This document shows, piece by piece, positions 6,931-15,500 of a DNA stretch of 58,246 nt. This stretch comes from Mariniphaga sp. (GTDB taxonomy: Bacteria > Bacteroidota > Bacteroidia > Bacteroidales > Prolixibacteraceae): positions 1 to 58,246 of the forward strand of contig JAGXGA010000052.1 in NCBI GenBank assembly GCA_024636975.1, in the 5' to 3' direction. A model generated the notes under the pieces. That model ran no database searches. It saw only the letters and a program-made list of their open reading frames with translations, and was not told the DNA's origin. Position numbers and translations under genes: made by a program. Every line of letters begins with the position of its first letter. Position 1 is the stretch's first letter.

Positions 6931-8824
6931 CGGGGACAGTATCCTGGATGATTAACTCCTCCCTGGGATTGTTAAGCACATCAGGGTATATTTCCCGCAG
7001 CTCCCTGAATTTATCGCGCGATTCTTCGGTAAAGACACTTCCCGGATGGCGGGTGAGCATATCACGGTAAAGCTCTTTTGCCTTTTCCTTTTCATCAAGC
7101 TGGTAGTTGTATAGATCAGCCAGCATATAAAGGGCATCATCAGCGAGCAGCCCATAGCTGAAGTTGTCTGTTATTTCCTGAAGGTAACCGGCAGCCGTTT
7201 CAAAATTGGTAAGGTCAATTTCTATTTTTGCTTTGCGTAAAAGAATATTGTCGGTAAGGGTGTGGTATGGATACAACTCTGCAATGGAATCAAGTGTTGC
7301 CATAGCTTCTGTTTCTTTATTCCGGAAGAAGAGTAAATCGGCACGGGCAAATAGTTGCAGGGGTACCGCCGTTGAGTCCATGCTCAGGTTGTTCCCGATG
7401 AGCATGGAGAGTTCCATGGCATCGTTGGCTGTAAGTTTGGATGTACTGGCTTTTAGCACGTCAAGCTGCGCTTTTGCCCAGCTGAAATTCCCCATAAAGT
7501 ATCCGAGTTTTGCTTTTTTTAGTTTTACATCGTCGCCCAGGGAGTTGTTTTTATTTGCATCAATCACCTGTGAATAGAGCAGGGTAGCTTCCCAGACATC
7601 GCCGGCAAATACATTGATGTCGGCCATTTCGGTTTTAAGCATTCCCGACTCTTCAGGTTTTAACCTGGGAATTTCAAGGCCTTTTTCAAGCACAGCAACA
7701 GCCTTTTCTGTTTCACCCAAATGGAAAGCAAGCAGGTGGGCATAGTCGGTTATAAGTCCTAACGTACCTGCATGAAATCCAAGCATATCGAGTCCGCTGC
7801 TGAAATTTCCTGCAAGCTGATTTCCGTCGGTTTGTTCTTCTTCGCTGCCGGTAGTGAACCGCAGGTAAGAAGCATGAAGGTTCTGAACGAAAGCCGGTAT
7901 ATAAAAAGGTGTTGCATCCCCTTTTTCGGTGAGGTAGTTAAAGGCGCGTTCCGCTTCGGTGTACATCTGGTTGTTTAAAGCCATTTGCCCCAGCTGAAAT
8001 ATTTGGGTGTCCTCTTCTCCTGTACGACGGTCGAGTGCTATGGATTGTCGAAGGGCTCCGGCAAACTGTTTTTCCTGTAAAAAGAACCAGATAAGTAAAC
8101 GGTTGTATGCTGTAACATTGGGTTCCGACTGGATCCTTTTCAGTATTTGTTCACGAAAACCACTGCGCAGTCCATCGTCTACATCGATTCGCATGGCTGA
8201 CGCCAGTGCGCTTTGCACGCGGTTAAGCTGTGTTTCATCCTGTTTTATCAGGTTTAAATATTCTTCCAGCATTTGGTCGTAGTTTCGCAGGTAGAGGTTG
8301 GCACGGGCCAATTCATAATAGAACTGCTCTTGTGGGATGGTTTCCCGCCCTTTCAGGTAAACTTTTTTAGCCCATTCAAATTCCTGCCATTGCATAAAAG
8401 CATTTGAGGTAATCAGATAATTGCCTTTGTTGGGTTGTGTCAGTTCCACAGCCTGTCTGTACTTTTCCTGTGCTTCCTCTGTTTTTTTCTGAGCTTTTAA
8501 CACATAACCCCAATGAATCAGAAATTCAGGATCGGGGGCTTGTTGTTTATTTACTTCATTTTGAATCTGATCAGCAGCCTGTTCAAACTCACCCAGTTCA
8601 ATGAGAGATGTAAGATATAGCCTGAAATAATATCCATTTCGCGATAAATGATAAACCTCAAGCAACAGAGGAGCGGCTTTCTCATAGTCTTTAGTATTGT
8701 AATATGATAATGCCAGTTTGGAATTGGTTTGAATTTCATTCTGCCTGTTTTGCGCCTGAACGGCATTCAGGGAAAAAAATAAAATTGCTATGGAAATAAA
8801 ATATTTTATTTTCTTGTACATCAT
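6917..8824 (-). CDS. Secreted tetratricopeptide-repeat protein
   Basis: A 635-residue protein with an N-terminal signal peptide (FISIAILFFSLNAVQAQ, probable cleavage after AQA/Q near residues 24-25) followed by many degenerate TPR-type helical pairs, for example KLALSYYNTKDYEKAAPLLLEVYHL, FLIHWGYVLKAQKKTEEAQEKY, and near the C-terminus DALYMLADLYNYQLDEKEKAKELYRDMLTRHPGS. No lipobox is seen, so it is probably periplasmic. TPR arrays mediate protein-protein contacts; the partner is unknown. The C-terminal repeats resemble the YbgF/tol-pal type. It is the first gene of a two-gene operon with the EamA transporter and diverges from lipA. Confidence 0.8.
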   Translation of the reverse strand: MMYKKIKYFISIAILFFSLNAVQAQNRQNEIQTNSKLALSYYNTKDYEKAAPLLLEVYHLSRNGYYFRLYLTSLIELGEFEQAADQIQNEVNKQQAPDPEFLIHWGYVLKAQKKTEEAQEKYRQAVELTQPNKGNYLITSNAFMQWQEFEWAKKVYLKGRETIPQEQFYYELARANLYLRNYDQMLEEYLNLIKQDETQLNRVQSALASAMRIDVDDGLRSGFREQILKRIQSEPNVTAYNRLLIWFFLQEKQFAGALRQSIALDRRTGEEDTQIFQLGQMALNNQMYTEAERAFNYLTEKGDATPFYIPAFVQNLHASYLRFTTGSEEEQTDGNQLAGNFSSGLDMLGFHAGTLGLITDYAHLLAFHLGETEKAVAVLEKGLEIPRLKPEESGMLKTEMADINVFAGDVWEATLLYSQVIDANKNNSLGDDVKLKKAKLGYFMGNFSWAKAQLDVLKASTSKLTANDAMELSMLIGNNLSMDSTAVPLQLFARADLLFFRNKETEAMATLDSIAELYPYHTLTDNILLRKAKIEIDLTNFETAAGYLQEITDNFSYGLLADDALYMLADLYNYQLDEKEKAKELYRDMLTRHPGSVFTEESRDKFRELREIYPDVLNNPREELIIQDTVPDEAN

Positions 8825-8841
8825 ACTGCAAAAATAACATG

Positions 8842-8862
8842 TAAAACCAATATATGGTTTTA
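8842..8862. promoter_or_regulatory. Perfect inverted repeat between the TPR gene and lipA
   Basis: Arms TAAAACCA (8842-8849) and TGGTTTTA (8855-8862) flank five bases. It lies in the 94-base divergent interval, upstream of the lipA promoter core and next to the TPR gene start, so an operator shared by both is possible. No known regulator motif was recognised. Confidence 0.35.
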
Positions 8863-8893
8863 AGTGTTACTTTTTACTCTAAACATTTAGGAT

Positions 8894-8901
8894 TACTTTT
8901 G
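8894..8901 (+). promoter_or_regulatory. lipA promoter -7 box
   Basis: TACTTTTG matches TAnnTTTG, 17 bases before the lipA ATG. A T-run at 8871-8875 stands where the -33 element is expected. Confidence 0.5.
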
Positions 8902-8918
8902 TACCAAAGAATAAAATT

Positions 8919-9782
8919 ATGTCCCACGACTTAAAGGAAAGACAGCGCTTGCCACGATGGATGAAGATGCAAATGCCCAAAGGTGAAAATTACTCTAAAG
9001 TAAAAAACCTGGTAGAGAAGCATGGGCTTCATACGATATGTACAAGCGGGAATTGCCCCAACATTGGTGACTGCTGGAGCAGGGGAACAGCAACCTTTAT
9101 GATTTTAGGTGATATTTGTACCCGCCGTTGCAAGTTTTGCGCTGTGAAAAGCGGCCGGCCCCTGGCCCCCGATCTTCAGGAGCCTGGGAAAGTGGCCGAA
9201 TCGGTGCGAATAATGGGGGTGAAGCATTGTGTAATTACCTCGGTCGACCGGGATGATTTGGATGATCAGGGAGCTGAATTATGGGCAAAAACCATTACCG
9301 AAGTGAAACGGGTGAATCCGGAAACACGGATAGAAGTACTGATTCCGGATTTCCGTGGAAAAGAAGAGTTGATTCAGCAGGTTATTGATGCAGGCCCCGA
9401 TGTGATTTCCCACAACCTGGAGACGGTAGAACGATTAACCCCCTATGTTAGGTTTGCTTCCAAATATCGTCGCTCCCTGGATGTTGTGCGCTATATATCA
9501 CAAAACTATAAAATAGCTAAATCAGGCATTATGCTTGGTTTAGGTGAAACGCATGAGGAAGTGCTGCAAACTATGGATGACCTGCTGGAAGCTGGCTGCA
9601 AGGTGATGACAATTGGCCAGTACCTGGCACCTACCTCCACACATATGCCGGTGGAGGAATACATTAAACCTGAAATGTTTGTTGAGTACCGTAAAATAGG
9701 TCTCAGCAAAGGCTTTAAGTTTGTTGAAAGCTCTCCGCTGGTAAGGAGTTCATACCGTGCGGAAAATCATGTGAAAGCATGA
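8919..9782 (+). CDS. lipA: Lipoyl synthase
   Basis: A 287-residue radical SAM enzyme that inserts two sulfurs into protein-bound octanoyl groups to make lipoyl cofactors for 2-oxoacid dehydrogenases and the glycine cleavage system. Both iron-sulfur sites are complete: the auxiliary cluster cysteines C41, C46, C52 (CTSGNCPNIGDC) and the radical SAM CxxxCxxC C67, C71, C74 (CTRRCKFC). The C-terminal RSSYRAENH near residues 276-284 holds the conserved serine ligand of the auxiliary cluster. Length is normal. lipB lies downstream on the same strand but is separated by a toxin-antitoxin pair, so the two lipoate genes are no longer directly adjacent. Confidence 0.97.
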   Translation: MSHDLKERQRLPRWMKMQMPKGENYSKVKNLVEKHGLHTICTSGNCPNIGDCWSRGTATFMILGDICTRRCKFCAVKSGRPLAPDLQEPGKVAESVRIMGVKHCVITSVDRDDLDDQGAELWAKTITEVKRVNPETRIEVLIPDFRGKEELIQQVIDAGPDVISHNLETVERLTPYVRFASKYRRSLDVVRYISQNYKIAKSGIMLGLGETHEEVLQTMDDLLEAGCKVMTIGQYLAPTSTHMPVEEYIKPEMFVEYRKIGLSKGFKFVESSPLVRSSYRAENHVKA

Positions 9783-9795
9783 AAGAAATTTGTGT

Positions 9796-9833
9796 TAAAT
9801 TTGTACATAATGATAATGAACGACAGATGTACA
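9796..9833 (+). promoter_or_regulatory. Promoter and operator candidate for the small TA pair
   Basis: TAAATTTG (9796-9803) matches the Bacteroidota -7 box. It overlaps the left arm of an inverted repeat, tgtacat (9802-9808) and atgtaca (9827-9833). This is the layout expected of an autorepressed toxin-antitoxin promoter. No convincing -33 element was found, since that position falls in the end of lipA. Confidence 0.4.
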
Positions 9834-9855
9834 TAGAAAAATAAGTATAGAGATA

Positions 9856-10062
9856 ATGGGAGCAATTATTATAAAAATAGATAAAAGGAGTAACAGACTT
9901 TTATCAGAACTTGCAAAAGAATTGGGAGGTGAAATAATCGCTATAAATGATGAACAATATGAAGATATTGCTTTAGGAAGACTTATGGATGAAGTTAAAA
10001 CTAATGAAAATGTGAGCAAAGAGCTTATATTGAAAAAGCTTAAAGGTGGAACTTCAATTTGA
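9856..10062 (+). CDS. Putative antitoxin of a RelE/ParE-type pair
   Basis: A 68-residue acidic protein. The N-terminal half (IIIKIDKRSNRLLSELAKELGG) has the look of a small DNA-binding or dimerisation segment, and the C-terminal part (YEDIALGRLMDEVKTNE) is the charged tail common in antitoxins of this type. No named antitoxin fold is certain. Its assignment rests on position: its end overlaps the start of the RelE-like gene by 17 bases, the usual antitoxin-then-toxin order, and an inverted repeat overlaps the promoter upstream. Confidence 0.7.
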   Translation: MGAIIIKIDKRSNRLLSELAKELGGEIIAINDEQYEDIALGRLMDEVKTNENVSKELILKKLKGGTSI

Positions 10063-10318
10063 TAAATCATTCCTTAAAAGCCTTGACAAATTAAATGATA
10101 AAAGGTTATTTGAAAAGGTTGAGAAGATAATTACTTATTGTGAATCAGTAGAGCGTATTAGTGAGATTAAAAATTTAAAAAAGCTTTCCGGATTTTCAAA
10201 TTACTATCGTATAAAACTTGGGAGCTTTCGTATCGGAGTAGAATTAGTTAACAAAAATGTGTTAAGGTTTATTGTTATTTCTCATCGAAAAGATATTTAT
10301 AGAAAATTTCCGAAATAG
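10046..10318 (+). CDS. RelE/ParE-family toxin
   Basis: A 90-residue basic protein of RelE/ParE size and pattern: FDKSFLKSLDKLNDKRLFEKVEKII at the N-terminus, KLSGFSNYYRIKLGSFRIGVE in the middle (the typical G..YYR.....RIGVE strand), and FIVISHRKDIYRKFPK at the end, the HRKDIYRKF type tail of ribosome-dependent mRNA interferases. Start is GTG at 10046, inside the antitoxin gene. The stop TAG shares a base with the GTG start of lipB, so lipB translation is probably coupled to this toxin. RelE versus ParE activity cannot be decided from sequence, though the tail favours RelE. Confidence 0.82.
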   Translation: MELQFDKSFLKSLDKLNDKRLFEKVEKIITYCESVERISEIKNLKKLSGFSNYYRIKLGSFRIGVELVNKNVLRFIVISHRKDIYRKFPK

Positions 10319-10983
10319 TGGCAACATTTAATTTTAACGATTTAGGTTTAAAGGATTACAAGGAGTGCTGGGATCTGCAGGAAGAGCTGCTGGCGGGAAT
10401 TATTGCCGATAAAAGAAGTACAGGTATACCTTCAATGAGGAATCATTTTATACTGGTGGAACACCCGCATGTGTACACACTGGGCAAAAGCGGTGATGAG
10501 AAAAATCTGCTGGCCCGGGGAGATTTCCTGAAAAAAATAGAGGCTACTTTTTATAAAATCAACAGGGGAGGCGATATCACCTACCACGGCCCTGGACAGA
10601 TTGTAGGTTATCCTGTCATCGATCTGGAATATTTTAAAATTGGTGTGCGGGAGTATATCGAAAAGATGGAGGATGCCATTATTGCCACCATTGCAGAATA
10701 CGGTTTGATTGGTGGCCGTAAGGAAGGCGCTACGGGAGTCTGGCTCGATTATAGGCACCCATCGCGTGCCCGAAAAATATGTGCTATTGGTGTGCGGGTG
10801 AGCCGTTTTGTTACCATGCATGGCTTTGCATTAAATGTGAATACCGACATGCGCTATTTCAGCTATATCAATCCATGTGGACTTACATTCGGAGTTACTT
10901 CCATACAGCAGGAGCTGGGCAGGGAAATTCAGGTGGAAGAAGTGAAGGAGATTTTAAGGAGAAAGTTTAACATGATTTATTAA
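10318..10983 (+). CDS. lipB: Octanoyltransferase (lipoyl protein ligase)
   Basis: A 221-residue LipB, which transfers octanoyl from acyl carrier protein to lipoyl domains, the step before LipA. Conserved parts: RGGDITYHGPGQIVGYP at residues 83-99, the catalytic Lys in ARKICAIGVR (K153), and the catalytic Cys in NPCGLTFGVTS (C187). The first codon is GTG at 10318, sharing a base with the toxin stop; the N-terminus (FNDLGLKDYKECWDLQ) aligns with normal LipB starts, so no residues appear lost. With no promoter box seen directly before it, its expression probably depends on the toxin-antitoxin transcript or on lipA read-through. Confidence 0.95.
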   Translation: MATFNFNDLGLKDYKECWDLQEELLAGIIADKRSTGIPSMRNHFILVEHPHVYTLGKSGDEKNLLARGDFLKKIEATFYKINRGGDITYHGPGQIVGYPVIDLEYFKIGVREYIEKMEDAIIATIAEYGLIGGRKEGATGVWLDYRHPSRARKICAIGVRVSRFVTMHGFALNVNTDMRYFSYINPCGLTFGVTSIQQELGREIQVEEVKEILRRKFNMIY

Positions 10984-11001
10984 ATGTACGCTCCTACATA
11001 G

Positions 11002-11115
11002 TTAATGCCTCTCATCAAAATTCTTTATTTTTTTGATGACTGCCGACTCTGTTTGGTTATACATATCACGGATGAACGGATCATTGAATGGCATGGTAGG
11101 TTCTTCAAAAGGCAT
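11002..11115 (-). CDS. Small hypothetical ORF or remnant
   Basis: A 37-codon minus-strand frame after an ATG at 11115 (or GTG at 11124) with protein-like content: MPFEEPTMPFNDPFIRDMYN, then SAVIKKIKNFDERH and TAA. The frame is open back to about 11157, where a stop closes it. I recognise no family. It could be a small gene or the C-terminus of a lost one. It faces lipB in the 285-base interval. Confidence 0.3.
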   Translation of the reverse strand: MPFEEPTMPFNDPFIRDMYNQTESAVIKKIKNFDERH

Positions 11116-11207
11116 TTCATCCACCCTGTCGAATATACGCTCCTTTGCAATAATTTATTCCTTTATTTTTACCTATAAAGTTTTATATTTTTTTAAAAAG
11201 TAAATTC

Positions 11208-11215
11208 TATCTTTG
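11208..11215 (+). promoter_or_regulatory. Promoter -7 box of the oxidoreductase/DUF1080 operon
   Basis: TATCTTTG matches TAnnTTTG, 53 bases before the ATG at 11269. The upstream sequence at the -33 position is a T-run. Confidence 0.5.
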
Positions 11216-11268
11216 AAATTAAATGATGAAATTGGTGTTAGATAATAAGGATTAAATAAAAAAATAAC

Positions 11269-12540
11269 ATGACAAGTAAACATCCTACTTCAAGAAGAAC
11301 ATTCTTAAAAAGTGCGTTGGTTGCAGGAGCGGGTTTTTCTATTGTACCAAGGCATGTGCTGGGAGGTGCTGGTTTTATTCCCCCTTCCGATCAGCTTACC
11401 AAAGCCATTATTGGCACAGGCGGTATGGGTCGCGGCCATATTCCATATGAAAATACACGCGTTGTAGCTGTTTGTGATGTTGATCGTCTGCATCTGGAAC
11501 AGGCCAAAAGCATGATTGACTATAACGTAAAGTCTTTCTCCGATTTTAGGGAAGTCCTTTTGCTTCCTGAAGTGGATATCGTTCATATTGCGACACCACC
11601 ACACTGGCATGGTATAATGGCAGTTGAAGCGGCAAAGGCCGGAAAGGACATTTGGTGTGAAAAACCCATGACCCGTACAATTGGTGAGGGTAAAAAAGTG
11701 ATGGAGGCAGTGAATGCGCATGGACGCATGTTTCGGTTGAATACCTGGTTCCGGTTCAAAGATACCTTTTACGGACTGGGTACCGATGTTAAGCCGTTAA
11801 AGAAAATTATCGACAGCGGAATCCTGGGATGGCCGCTGAAAGTAACTGTAAGCGGAGTTACGGGTTACGACTGGAAATTTTACTGGAGTGGGGAGCATAA
11901 CCTGAAGCCCATGCCTGTTCCGGAAAACCTCGATTACGATATGTGGCTGGGACCTGCACCCTACAGACCCTATAATCCGGAGAGGGTCCATTCCAAATTC
12001 AGGGGGTATTGGGATTATGACGGCGGCGGCCTTGGTGATATGGGACAGCATTACCTCGACCCGGTGCAGTACCTGTTGGGTAAAGACGATACCAACCCGG
12101 CACGCATTGAAGTAGATGCGCCCCAGCAGCATTATGACGCAGTAGGTTCATGGCGACGTATCACCTATACCTATGCCGATGGCTGCCAGGTTATACTTGA
12201 TGGTGAAAATAAAGATAAAGATGCTGCATACATTGAAGGACCCAATGGTAAAATCTTTCGTGGATTCCGTTCCGATATACCTGATCTGCAATCTTTCCTG
12301 AAAACATTGCCTGATCCCGAACCGCAGATTTCTGAATTTTCTGAATCGGTAAAAACAAGAAAGAAGTTTGCTCTGAACGAAACCAACGGGTTCCGGTCAG
12401 CCACTCTTGTGAACCTTGGTATAATTGCTGTCAGGCTTGGCCGGACACTTAATTTTGATCCTGAGAAACTTCAGTTTACAGATGATGAGGGCGCAAACAG
12501 ACTTATAAATCAACCCATGCGTGCACCGTGGTCAATCTGA
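11269..12540 (+). CDS. Tat-exported Gfo/Idh/MocA-family oxidoreductase
   Basis: A 423-residue NAD(P)-dependent sugar oxidoreductase with a twin-arginine signal (SRRTFLKSAL at residues 8-17) and a hydrophobic stretch to about residue 26, so it is exported folded with its cofactor. The Rossmann motif is GTGGMG at 49-54; the family's EKP motif (catalytic Lys132) is at 131-133. A C-terminal Gfo/Idh/MocA domain follows, with YDGGGLGDMGQHYLDP near 250-265. Family knowledge: exported members act on sugars or glycosides, and some relatives oxidise the C3 position to 3-keto-glycosides. The next gene, 37 bases on, has two DUF1080 domains that handle 3-keto-glycosides, which supports a joint pathway. 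Confidence 0.88.
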   Translation: MTSKHPTSRRTFLKSALVAGAGFSIVPRHVLGGAGFIPPSDQLTKAIIGTGGMGRGHIPYENTRVVAVCDVDRLHLEQAKSMIDYNVKSFSDFREVLLLPEVDIVHIATPPHWHGIMAVEAAKAGKDIWCEKPMTRTIGEGKKVMEAVNAHGRMFRLNTWFRFKDTFYGLGTDVKPLKKIIDSGILGWPLKVTVSGVTGYDWKFYWSGEHNLKPMPVPENLDYDMWLGPAPYRPYNPERVHSKFRGYWDYDGGGLGDMGQHYLDPVQYLLGKDDTNPARIEVDAPQQHYDAVGSWRRITYTYADGCQVILDGENKDKDAAYIEGPNGKIFRGFRSDIPDLQSFLKTLPDPEPQISEFSESVKTRKKFALNETNGFRSATLVNLGIIAVRLGRTLNFDPEKLQFTDDEGANRLINQPMRAPWSI

Positions 12541-12577
12541 CTGGGAATTGCTTATTAAAAATTTAGCTTAAGAAACA

Positions 12578-15500
12578 ATGAATAACAGAGTTTTTCAATA
12601 CACAATAATATTACTCCTGAGCTTTTTAACTGTTGGTTCATTTGCCCAGGACAGGAGGACACTTGACACAAAAGTAGCTGATGCCCTTGCTCAAATGCCC
12701 ACTAATGATTTAGTGCATCGGGACAGAATTATGGCTGAACTGGTAACATTAGGGCCACAGGGGTTTCAGAAAATTACACAACTTTTGACCCCTCCGGGTG
12801 TGGGTGACGATACCGCAGTACGTTTTGCCATTAACAGCCTTGCCCGTTATGCAAGTGCATTTGGAAGGGAGGAAGAACGCAGTATGGTTGAAACAGGATT
12901 GTTAACAGCGCTTGAGGATCATACCGACACAGAAATAAGAACTTTTTTGCTGAACCAGTTGAACCTGGTGGGAAGCAATCAATCGGTTATGGCTTTAGGG
13001 AATTATCTGGAAATGGAAGAGTTGGCTGAACCTGTCGCTCAGACCCTGGTGGCTATAGCTTCACCAGAAGCTGCGAAGGTATTGTACCAGGCTCTATCAG
13101 GTGCAGGCATTGACGCCCAGATCACTTTAACCAGGGCGTTAGGCGTTTTGAAGTGTGAGAAGGCGGTTGGAACACTAAGTTCTTTTGCCGGTTCAAAAAA
13201 TCCTGATTTGCGAAAAGCAGCAGTTGCAGCCCTGGCAAAGATTGGTCACCCCGATTCCTATAAATTGCTTCTGAAAGCAGCTAAAAGTGTAAATTTTGAA
13301 TATGAACCATCAAATTCTGCAGAGGCTTTTTTGATATATGCCGACCAACTTGGAGTACGTGGTGAGATGACACTTTGCCGGAATGCTTTGAATATTATAA
13401 TGAAAGAAAATCAGGCTGGCGGAAAGCTTCATAATCAGTCAGTAGCTTTGTCAATTTATGCAAAACATTTCGATTATGAAGCAATTCCGCTTTTATTGAA
13501 AGCTGTTGGTAATGGGAACAAGGAGTTTCGGTATGCTGTTTTGAATGTCGCTGAGAATTTAGGGGGCGCAGCCGGTACCCGTGCATGGATTGAAAGAGCA
13601 GCTTCTTCAGCACCGGAAATAAAAGTTGAAATTATCGACATGCTTGGTCGCCGCGGTGATCGTTTAGCAGTTAATTTTGTAACAAAAAGCCTCAATGATT
13701 CTTCACCTGAAGTGAGGGAGGAAGCAATTACTGCGCTTGTAAAACTTCAGGAGAAAGAAGCAATTCCAGTTCTGATAGGTCATCTGGCTAAAGGAAGCGA
13801 TCTGGATGCTGCCAAAGCAGGTTTAATGCAATTGCTCAGTCAGAAACATCTTGCACCTGTGGCTGCACAACTGGAACAATCATCAGGAGCAACAAAAGCT
13901 GCATTCATTGACCTGATTGCTGCCAAATCGGGGTATTCTTATTTTAACGAAATCCTGAAGTTAACCAGCTCACAGGACATGCAGGAAAGAACAGCTGCTT
14001 TTGAAGCGCTAAGATATGTTTCCACTGAAGATAATCTGGACCCTCTGATACAGCTCCTTCATGCAGTTGAAGGTGAAAATGAAATACAGCAAGTGCAACT
14101 AGCGGTTATAGCCGCTGCAAAAAACCAGGAATCTAAGAAAACAGAAAATGGGAAACTGTTACAGGCACTTAAAAATTCAGGAAAAAAAGAAAGGCTTATA
14201 ATACTTCTCCCGGAGATTGGAGGAGATGTTGCCCTGGAAACAGTATCTGAATATTTTAATAATTCTGAAGGAGAACTAAAAGATGCTGCATTTGAAGCTC
14301 TTGCCGCATGGCCCGATTATTCAGCCGCTGCCACTCTGTACAATGTGGTGCAAAATACAACTGGTGAATACCGGTCAAAAGCATATACAAGTTTTGTACG
14401 GCAAGTACGATCAGCCTCTTTGCCCGATGATCAGAAGCTGCTGCAATACCGTAAAGTTTTACCTTATGCTTCAGAAACCGATGAGCAGATAATGGTGATT
14501 GGTGCCATCGGTAACCTGAAAACCTTCCTTTCACTGGTATACCTTGAACAGTATCTCGATAAGCAGGAGCTTCAGCAAACTGCTGCCCGTGCCATCATGC
14601 GGATCGCCCTTTTCGATTCAGATGGTAAAAATGAGTTTACCGGGCAAAGAGTAAGTGCCATGCTTAAAAAGGTTGCATTGGTTTTAACGGGTGAGGAAAG
14701 CGACTACGACATCATTAACATCAACAATTACCTGGAACAAATGCCCGATGAAGAAGGCTATGTTTCAATGTTCAATGGTCAAAACCTGGAGGGATGGCAG
14801 GGATTGGTTGGTAATCCAATTACCCGCTCAAAAATGAGTGAAGAAGAACTTGCCCAAAAACAGGTGGAGGCAAACAGGAAAATGCTGAAGAATTGGGCAG
14901 TAAAAGATAATACCATTGTATTCAACGGAGATGGTGATAATCTATGTTCCGTTAAACAATACGGTGATTTTGATATGGTAGTTGACTGGCGTATTACCAA
15001 AAACGGCGACAGCGGATTGTATTTGCGCGGGACACCGCAGGTGCAAATATGGGATACCGCCCGTGTTGATGTGGGTGCACAGGTAGGATCGGGTGGCTTG
15101 TACAATAACCAGAAATACGAAAGCAAGCCATTAAAGGTAGCCGACAATCCGGTTGGGGAGTGGAATACCTTCCGCATCAGGATGATTGGTGAAAATGTAA
15201 CTGTTTACCTGAACGGAGAACTGGTGGTGGATAATGTTCCGTTGGAAAACTATTGGGATCGGAGCATGCCCCTGTTTGAAAAAGAGGCTATTGAACTGCA
15301 GGCGCATGGTACCGATCTGGCTTTCCGCGACATTTATGTAAGAGAGATCAGCACCAGTGAAATAGGACTTACAGAAGAAGAGAAGTCTGAAGGATTTGTG
15401 TCATTGTTCAATGGTATGAATCTGGATGGCTGGCAGGGAAACACTACCGATTATTTTGCAGATAACGGAGAGTTAATTGTGCAACCTGCCAGGGGAGGAC

